Origin: Diphasiastrum complanatum
Lineage: Eukaryota > Streptophyta > Lycopodiopsida > Lycopodiales > Lycopodiaceae
DNA length: 64,000 nucleotides
Assembly: GCA_029204225.1 (NCBI GenBank)
Contig: CM055111.1
Coordinates: 23,310,899 to 23,374,898, forward strand
Reading direction: 5' to 3'
The notes under the pieces are model-generated. The model saw only the letters and a program-made list of their open reading frames with translations, had not been told where the DNA came from and did no database searches. This document shows positions 10,271 through 19,298 of this stretch, one piece after another. Position 1 is the stretch's first letter. The number at the start of each line of letters is the position of its first letter. A program made the position numbers and the translations under genes.

Positions 10271-11760
10271 TCAAGTCCAAGGAGTGGATTACAACAAATA
10301 TGCAGTCCTCTCGTTAAGATGCAGTCAATCAGGACTTTGATCGCCTGCAACGGTAAAAAACCAGCCTGTCCAATGAAGAGTACGTGCTTCTACAACCCAC
10401 GAGAAAGTGAAGAAAAGTTGTATCGAGGTTTGTGTTTCAAGTCAAATGCTGAAACCTGTTGTGAATTCAATTTCATCCGCATGTCCTTACTTATAGTGAA
10501 AAGTAATGTATTGACAAAAGTGAAGCATGGCTCGATGTCATTGGATATGTTTACCATTTGAATAAAGGCTTCTGAAAACGTATAGTAGTCAACAAAATAA
10601 TAGATAGACAAGTAATGAATATGATATACCACTTGAGCATGTTTTGTTTGTGTATTTATTGACCAAATGACTTTGTCTAGCCTTATGCTACTTTGTCAAA
10701 ATTAGCAAATCACTCCATTTTGAGCCATTCTTGATTTTTCGTTGCCTATGCACCATTACTTGTTCATATGGGTTTCTATATATAGATTTGGTTTTTTTTT
10801 TTTTGGCTTTTAATGCTAAAATTGTAATCAACTACTTGTTGCAAGTTCTTTGTTTTGTCATTGTGATGAGTACATGATCATGTTGTTCGCTTATGTAATG
10901 ACAATCATATATGCATGAAACTTGCAATGGCAATCATGGTTGCTGTTTCTGATACAAACCATGCATGACACTTGACACGCATGAATAGTTCATTATACAA
11001 GATTGTGAACTTATGACAACGACATTCAATATGGACACAAAAGCAATACACGTAGTAGCTATATATTGACCGATAGCAATTTCTTTTCATAGCTTACAAA
11101 AACTCCTCGAATGTCTACCAATATATAGGAGACTTCAATATAGATGTATCCACTAAAAGCACATCTTCGCAAATGTTTATAACTTTGCTATCTCCATACA
11201 AATTTTAACTATCTTGTAAAAAACTCATGACTATTTAAGGAATTCACATAGACCAAATTTGGACAAATGCTTCATTGATTGATAACAGTCTAAAAACTGA
11301 ATATCAATTTGTTGAGCCCTTGAAGATGGCAAATCTATTGGTTCCATTCAAAAGCTAAACTTTATAAGAAACCTTAGGTAGGACGTATCTTGCTTTGAGG
11401 CCATATCTTTGTTTTTAAGTTTTATCTTTCGCTTTTACAACTCCCTTAAAAAATAGGTAACTCTTCCAAGGTATGGCAAAGGGCCCCTGGCATCTTATGT
11501 GCCGTGCCAATGTGCGGTGGCAACTCAAATTAAGTCTAGAGAGGAGAGATCCTTTTTCTTTGATGGCCCCATGGCAAGTCTCCATTTAGAATAAGGGACT
11601 TGACCAAAACACCCGATGTGAAACCGCCTTTACGGATCCTTATACAATTTGAATTACCCCCACCCCCCCCCCCCCCCAAACCAACGAAGTCTTTTATCCT
11701 GTCCATCTCTCCAGTACTCGCGTTCTACCTTCTAAATTACGAGAGACGAGAGCTTTGAAG
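10271..11760. other. Upstream intergenic region of the host gene
   Basis: About 1.5 kb without recognisable coding sequence. It is AT-rich except near the right end, where a run of 15 C lies at 11663-11677. No transposon signature beyond the Cop-A LTR boundary is evident. Confidence 0.5.
11663..11677. repeat. Poly-C tract (15 bp) 150 bp upstream of the gene start
   Basis: An uninterrupted C run (with a further CCCCCA before it) lies about 150 bp before the start codon. It could affect promoter structure or simply be a slippage-prone homopolymer. Confidence 0.8.
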
Positions 11761-11761
11761 C

Positions 11762-11767
11762 TATAAT
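11762..11767 (+). promoter_or_regulatory. Possible TATA box
   Basis: TATAAT lies 59 bp before the proposed ATG in an otherwise purine/pyrimidine-mixed leader. It is a weak candidate because such a short 5' leader would be unusual but possible. Confidence 0.25.
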
Positions 11768-11825
11768 GCATTGCTTTGTAGGCTGGTGTTAGGGCAAGCA
11801 GCAGATCATCGCGCACAAACAGGGC

Positions 11826-12449
11826 ATGGCGATGGTGGAGCTGGTGGACGAGGACGACGACCTCGCGGATGCAGAGTTATGGGCGGCCATCGACTCCGCA
11901 GCTGCTCTTTCCACTCGCTTTCCACCCAAACCCCTTCTTCTCACCCACTTTTCCGAGGCCCTCAAACCCCCTGTGCTCACAGAGCTCCCCCCCTCCCCTC
12001 AGCCTGCTTCATCTGCCTTAAAATCTGATCTTGCTCGAACCCCCAAAGGCCAGCAGATCCAATCCCGTAATATGTATAGGTATGATTCTAGGCAAGTGTT
12101 TTCGGAGCCAAAGCTGCGGCCGTTGTCTAAGCCTGCTTCTAGGGTTTATGAGCAGCACAAGGAGAATTGTCAGTGGATAGATTTTGAGGAGGATATTGGT
12201 GTCAAGAGGCACAAGATGCATGACAATCGAATTCGGCAGTCGTCGTCTTCGGGGAGGTTTCCGCTGAAAGATTTGGAGTCCCACGAATCGGCCATGATTC
12301 CTCAAGAGTTAAGAGACAGGTGTTTGATGGGAGGTTCGTTGAGTGGAGGAAAAGACAGAGGATGTGCGGGGAATATTGCAGCGTCAGCATGGATGGCAGG
12401 CCTGCCATCGCCTTCGGTTTTTAAACAGATCCAGGAAGCTGCCATGGGG
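11826..12449 (+). CDS. Host gene exon 1 (208 codons)
   Basis: ATG at 11826 opens a frame starting MAMVELVDEDDDLADAELWA, an acidic helix-like motif, followed by a Pro/Ser-rich, Arg/Lys-containing tract. The donor is GGGG|GTGAGG at 12449/12450; continuing past it gives only VR and a stop. The region is more GC-rich than the surrounding DNA, as expected for a genuine plant first exon. A second in-frame ATG follows two codons later and could serve as the start instead. Confidence 0.8.
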
Positions 12450-12455
12450 GTGAGG

Positions 12456-12540
<85 letters not shown>

Positions 12541-15500
12541 CTTATGTTATCAATTTAGAATATGCATCACTATAGTTTCCTGATCATATTTCCCAGTCAA
12601 TTCGATTTTGTTCTAGAAGCTCCAATTGCGTTCCTACCAACTCTTAGAAACAACCTTATTTTTAAATGGTTTTGAAAAAGTTTGGAAAAGGAGGGTAATT
12701 TTTTAATCCTAATCGAAATATTAGAATTGGCATTTGAATAAAAAATAGATCTAATAGTTGAAGAATTGAGATTGTCCAAACTATGCTCATGATCTCATCA
12801 TGTTAAGAAGGCTATTCATGTTTGGAATGACACTCGAATGTACAAAGAGTAGTCTAGAGCATTTTATAGAAAACATTATTCTCTTTATTGTTTGAGGGAA
12901 TCTATTGGTTTCATAGTTCCAGCAGCGATTCTAGAATCGCGATTTGCAAATCGCAATAATTTTTTTAAATGCATGTAATATGGTATCATTAGAAAGAGAA
13001 AACATAGAGGATTAAGAGTAAATGTGTCTCTGGTTTATCTATGTACTATAATACACTGAATTGGACCTATAATATATTGAATTATACTTGAATTAGACCT
13101 ATATATGTGTTTCAGGTTTAATTTAAGTACATTATAAGTCCAATCCATTTCAGGTCAAAAAAATTTGCATGAAGCAATTTTTTTTTTTTGCAATTTTCTG
13201 CAGCGAATAATGAAACCCAGCGAATCGCAATTTGCGGCAACTATGACTGGGATATAGAACAAGTTGCAAAAAAAAAAAAAAAATTGTTTTGGATTGGAAC
13301 ACTATCTATCTAAAAATAATTTTTTTTTCTGGAAGGTGTTAGGGTGAAAAAAAACAAACACCTAAAGGCTGCAAAAACATCTATATCGCATTTTCGAGGT
13401 TCATGGCGGGATCCTTCGCGAGCAGGGTTCTTGTCGTCTGGAATGATCTGGGTAAGGCTCTCAACAGGTACGTGAGCTGCTTCTCAGCTGACGCAACGTT
13501 CTCTGCTCCAGAGTTATGCAGTGACAGAAACAAATCCTTCATCTTTCTTACGAAAGAAGTGAGGTCTTTTCCATCCCACTGCAAATTCGTCAGCTGATCT
13601 TCCAGCATCATGATTTGACTTCTTGATATCGTCTGAAATCTGGTGAGTGATGCATCCCACATCTCCTTAGCTTTGGAGAGTGTAGCCAGGTCAAGTGTGA
13701 GACTATCTTCGATGGAAGATGATAGCAAGGCTACTGCCTTGTCGTTTTTCTCCCTCCATTCGCGTAGCTCCTTGCCTGTTGTCGTAGGCATTTCTTCTGT
13801 GCCATCCACCCAGGGGAATAGTCCTTCGCCCTTGAGTATCAAGGATGTCTTAACTTTCCAGGCTAGAAAGTTAGATCCTAAAGAATCAAGTATTGTGCAA
13901 CTCTCGCTCTGCATGCTGCTGATTGAAGCCATTGCTTCTTGAAGTCTGATGTCTCGTTGATGGTTGTTTGTTGAATGCTTGGCCTCCTGGATCTGCTAGC
14001 TTCTTGGCTATGTTAGAATATAACAGGATGACCGGCTTTGATGTCACTGAAGAGAATCAGTCGGAATATGCTCTGATACCACTGAAGGGAATGAGAAGAA
14101 TAATTCGCGAAACAGTCGCGAAGAAACCGCGATTCCCTCTGTTGCGTCTCGGATGGAGTTCAGATGCGATCGCTGGACACTGCCAGCTGAATCACTCCTA
14201 CAGTCCTCCAGAGTGTAGTCAGGCACTGCTGATCTACGTTCATAAATTTAATGCAACATTCAACATAGTTTTAACCAAGGTGCGGAATTCAAATGAACAT
14301 GAAAGAACTCAGACATACGATTAATAGCAGAAGCATTTGCATTCGAGATCAGACACAACACAAATTGACATGTGCGCAAAGGCTACGATATCATCTATTG
14401 TTGTTCTTCTCTGATTCTTCAGGCACTGCATGCAAATCCACGCAGTGCGTTGGCGTGGGAGAAACACGGTTCTCTCATGAGTAATCGTCTCGCTTTACTA
14501 GCGGACAGTTGGATCTCTATGGATCCTGATCACAGAGCTCGTCTCGCACGCAGACGGACTTGTTGTCTGTATTTCGTCTTGATTGCTTACTAGCATCAGA
14601 CTACTACATCACTTACACTGTATGTGTATTCTGTTGATCTATATGTCAAGAATGATCCAGTAAGTATAGTCGCTCTATGTAAATCTAAGATTAGAGTGAT
14701 TAAGCATCTACAACTAATCAGGGAATTACAAGAGTGACAGATTAGCCACGACCTAGGAAGCATTTGATGACGTCATGCCATTAGATCAGATTTCTGTACT
14801 TCTGGGTACTTGCGCGATCTTTGCTGGTACTCTTTGGAGCGTGAGGGCAAAACGAGTTTCGCGACATTTTTTGTGTTGCGTCGTTGGTTTCGTTTCCGTC
14901 GGTGGTTCCGTTTTCACCGTTGGTTTAATTTTGCTCGTCTGCCTTTCTCTCTTACTGGACCGCAAAGGAATCTCGTGTCAGACCGCAAAAGGTTCGTGAA
15001 TCTTTCGTGTTCGCGAACCGTTCGTGTTCGCGAACCGTTCGTGTTTCGTGTCTCCAGATTTTCGTGTTCGCGAACATCTTCGTCTGGTTGAGGGCTGAAA
15101 GCTAGCAAGGCTTTGTAATTAGAAACATTTCGTTTCTTCACACTCCACCTTGGAGGTCTTGGGACTTGCCCCCACCAAGTATGCAACTCAAATTTAAGTG
15201 TGCAAGTATTGCTAATTAGAATTTAGTAATAGCTATTGTAGTTTGTAACTTTGTGAGCATTGACCGAGCACTAAATTGTAATGCAAAATCTGTTACTCTT
15301 GAATGTTCAATGCAATGCATGTACTGTGCTGTGCGCTGTGTAGGTTTGCATTTATGTTTATCGTCATAAAACGATGCTGAAAGTTCAGGCGAGCTTGAGG
15401 CAGGTGGTTGTTTCAAATGAGGGGGCGCAGTGGGGGCTATCACAGGAGTTGAAGGATAAGAGATTCGAGAGGGCTGCACATTGGGCCTCTTGTATGAGTT

Positions 15501-18500
15501 CATGGACAGGTTGGGCGAGCAGCTGCGTTTTTGCACAACCATTAGCCCAGAGAGGTATATCGCTTACTATATTGACCTGTTGCACAACTCCTTAGTACTT
15601 ACTACTTCCTAGTAACTAACTGTTTGAAATCCGAAATTTGAATTGATGAATCCCGATCCCTTGGTTGAGTTTTCAATTTTCAATTTTCCAATATCTAGTT
15701 TTTGTGCGATGTGGTTGACCGATGACTCCTTTGGGCTCATCATTAAATCATTTTACATTCAAATGTTTAATGTACTATATTGTGTCTTACAGGCTTGAGG
15801 AAGTTTAGCGCCTCTGGCAGAGCAAGTGGGAGTGGTTTCACAAGCCCTTCCATGCCATGGCCCACATACTCCATCCACTTTGGAAGAGTGAGGCGTAGTA
15901 CCTTGATAGGGAGCTCAGGGATGGTTGGAATGCCTATGTCTCCCAAGTTTATCCTGATGTACGTGAGCAGGGTAAGCTGTTGGATGAGCTCCAAATATTC
16001 AAGCACCAGACCGTGGAGTCCGATGCTTTTGAGAGACGGTAATAAATTGACCGTTATAGTTTAAACTTTACATTTTACTGCACAATTACTCAATCACATT
16101 GTTGGTAACTTGGTAGCTACATTTATTTACTTACATAAGTTACATGGGATGGCTATAACTTGCAACTACTAATGCCTCCTTGAACTGTGATTCATGCCAG
16201 CTGCGTTTCGTGTCATGGTGGTTCAAGTTTGGGATTGATGTCCCCAAATTGTGCTGCCTTGCCATCGGGATCCTCTCACAGGATTGCACTGTAGCTGCTT
16301 GTGAGAGAAACTGGAGTGTTCATTCCATGATTCACACGAAGAAGAGGAATCGACTGTCCTCTGTGCAATTGGAGAGGTTGGTGTACATACACGCCAACCT
16401 GAGACTTTTGGCTAGACTCTAGACCACCGTAGAGCCTATCCAGTTAAGCCATAAATTATAATTTCTAACATGTGATCCTAGATCTAGATAGTTGTACGTA
16501 CGGTTCTAAGTTAAGTTTTAATTTTTATCGGCCCTCCAGATTCTGTCTTGATTTCAATGTGCATCGTGACATGTGCGTAGATCAATCCGGATAAGATCGA
16601 TGTGGCAAAGGTTCCGGACTTGCCACCAAGAGACCAGGTAGAGGAAGACATGTACGCATTCCTCCATGAGGAGGCCATGCAGAGGGTAGGTGAGAAATCA
16701 AGATTTAGCTCTTACTACTCAATTGACGTTGCATGCTTGTCACTTGAAATACATTTTCGAACTGATTATTGTAATTTGTGGGCAGTAATACGTTTGTCCC
16801 TCCTTGTGTGCAGGACCTATCACTCGAGCAGAGTGCAGGAGGAGGGCAGGAGAGGGTACTAGCTCTCGTGCTCACAACCCTGACGAGTCTGAGCCTGAGG
16901 CATCATTAGGGTCAGAGTCCTTAGTGGAGGAGTAGTATGTGGAGGAGGAGTCCGAGGAGGATGAGGATGAGGGGCATCATACCTCTGCCTCCGATGAGGA
17001 TTTCGTCACTGACATTCGAGAGGAGACCACAGCAGGCTCCACAACACCAGCGTGTAGGAGGCTTAGACTAGGAGAGCTTAGAGTGTAGATTAGTTACTAG
17101 TAGATAGATCATAGTAGTAAGTACAAAGTATTCATGAGCCGTTACATATCATTAGACATGTGGCATTACACTAGACTCATATGTATTATGGATTCTGAAC
17201 TTTGTAGACAATAGATTGAGATCATGGAAAGTTGATTATCTAATATCAATATTGAGTTAAAGGTTTTACAATTTTGATTTTAATATATCTGCATTTGCAG
17301 TTTGCCATTTTGATATTCTTGCTGCATGTAACATCGTAAGAAGAAGCACTGTTTATTCGTCCATTCACTCAATGGTACACTTATAAGGAAAGGTTAGAAG
17401 GGACGGGACGGTTGTACTTCTGCAAGATATTATGGATTGGGTACTTACGATCTGTTCAACCTTTTCGCCTAGAAATCTGACTCTCTTCAAATAGTTGTAC
17501 TAATCTAAGATCTTTAGCCTTCTCAAAGTCCAAACATTGTCATAAGTTACCTTCTTGTTTATTCTTTTCTCCACAGTGCAAATAAGTTTGACACAAAATT
17601 ACGATTTTAATCACTAGGTAATGTGGCAAAGGCATTGCTCCAATTGGCATAATCAAGAACCTAGCTACTATATCACCTGAATTATACTCCTAAACCTTGA
17701 CTCCTCAGTCTCCTTAGCAAGCAGATCCTTGTACAGTTGTAACTTGTACAATGTACTCATCTTCTGACTTCAGCCTGTACCGACTTTTCATCCAGTTTTT
17801 TTTTTCTTTTCGTATGTGCATGTAGGCTGCACATCTGAACACTCTTACATACGATAGATCGGGCTTCTCACCTGTCCACAGTTCGTACGACGTCTTGCTC
17901 TCTACTGTGGTCATTATTGATCGGTTTTGTAGATAGACTGCAGCGGCGATTGCTTCAGCCCAAAACCGACTTGGCAATTGTGCTTGAGCCATCGTAGACT
18001 CTTCATCGACAGCTTTTTCTTTCTCCGGGTTGCCGTTTCAAATTCGTTTCAATCCCGTTTCGAAAAGGCATGTTGAAAAGGTCCACGAAACACCTGTCAT
18101 GTGCAAAAGACTGCATAATGTTTGTTGTTCAAGGTTTAACAATGTCAAAAGTTTGAATTACCAACTTGTGTTCATGTTGTCTTCATGGTCTAAACTCTAA
18201 ATAGCTATATTTAAATTTATTCATGTTCATGGTGCTCTGCGTTGGCTTCTCTGTTTGAATTGGTGTATCTTCGTGTATCCCTGGTCAATTCATGTTGCTT
18301 TTACATGGTCTTTCTTGACCCTGCAGTTAACTATGTTTTACATTCTATTGGATTTATACTATCACTTATCTCAATTTTCCACTGAATTATTATGGTTGTC
18401 CTTGGTGTTTATCGTTTTTTTGCTTCTTGACTCTAGCACTATTGGTATTTATGTCTCCGTAGGGATATATTTGCTCAGGTTGCTAGATCTATTGACAATT

Positions 18501-19223
18501 TTGTTGTGGTTCCTCAAAGCATGTTATTTATTAATACCATGTAATCTTTCCATCTTCTACATGCATTCTTTGTGCTATTAGGCATACTTCTATTACCACA
18601 TGGTATTCGTGGGATATTTATATCTTTTGCGGTGTATATCTACAGTAATTTATTTGTTTTGTGGGATACTTTCTATTTGTGGGATGCTTATGTGCTTTGT
18701 AGTGTATTATCTATTTACTTTGTAGTATTTGTGGGATACTTATGTGCTTTGTTGTGTATATCTATCTACATGCTGTTATGCTCTCTTTTTAACTGACGGT
18801 GTTGGTTCATACTTCGTAAGTTCATCCCATGTGCTACATATTATATTATCTTTATAGTAGAAAATACCTTTGAGTCTGCAGTACAGTTTTGATGGAAAAG
18901 ATTTAACTAACCTGTCTTAGGGAAGCTCATGGCTTCCTTATTGTAAGACCTCAAATTCCTAATACTTTCTCTGGTCAGCCAGCAAACAGAGTAAGAAGTT
19001 TTTAAAACTATGTGCTTGGATATAGTTAGAGCTGTATGAAAACTCTTGACTAAGTTTGGCATTTCAAATTTTGATGCTTTCAAACTACCTCAAAAGCTAG
19101 AAAATAATGTAAAGACTCGCAAGTAAATAGAGTTATTTTAGAGTAGGTATTTTGTATATGCTACGTCCCATAGATCTTGCTTAGTCTTCAGTGGACATCA
19201 TTGAACATTTTATTTATTTCATT

Positions 19224-19298
<75 letters not shown>

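Larger units (their letters stand above)
13381..15140 (-). mobile_element. Cop-B, 5' end of a Cop-A family copia element in intron 1
   Basis: Minus strand: 1058-bp LTR (15140-14083), primer-binding site, leader and gag, truncated at about 13381. It is the sister of Cop-A, with closely similar gag and LTR. It lies antisense to the host gene within intron 1. Confidence 0.88.

Noticed and set aside
18255..18796. Two plus-strand frames encoding very hydrophobic proteins (108 and 74 codons).
   Set aside because: The DNA is T-rich intron sequence. Leu/Phe/Ile content follows from base composition, there is no start context or homology, and the region lies inside intron 1 of the host gene.
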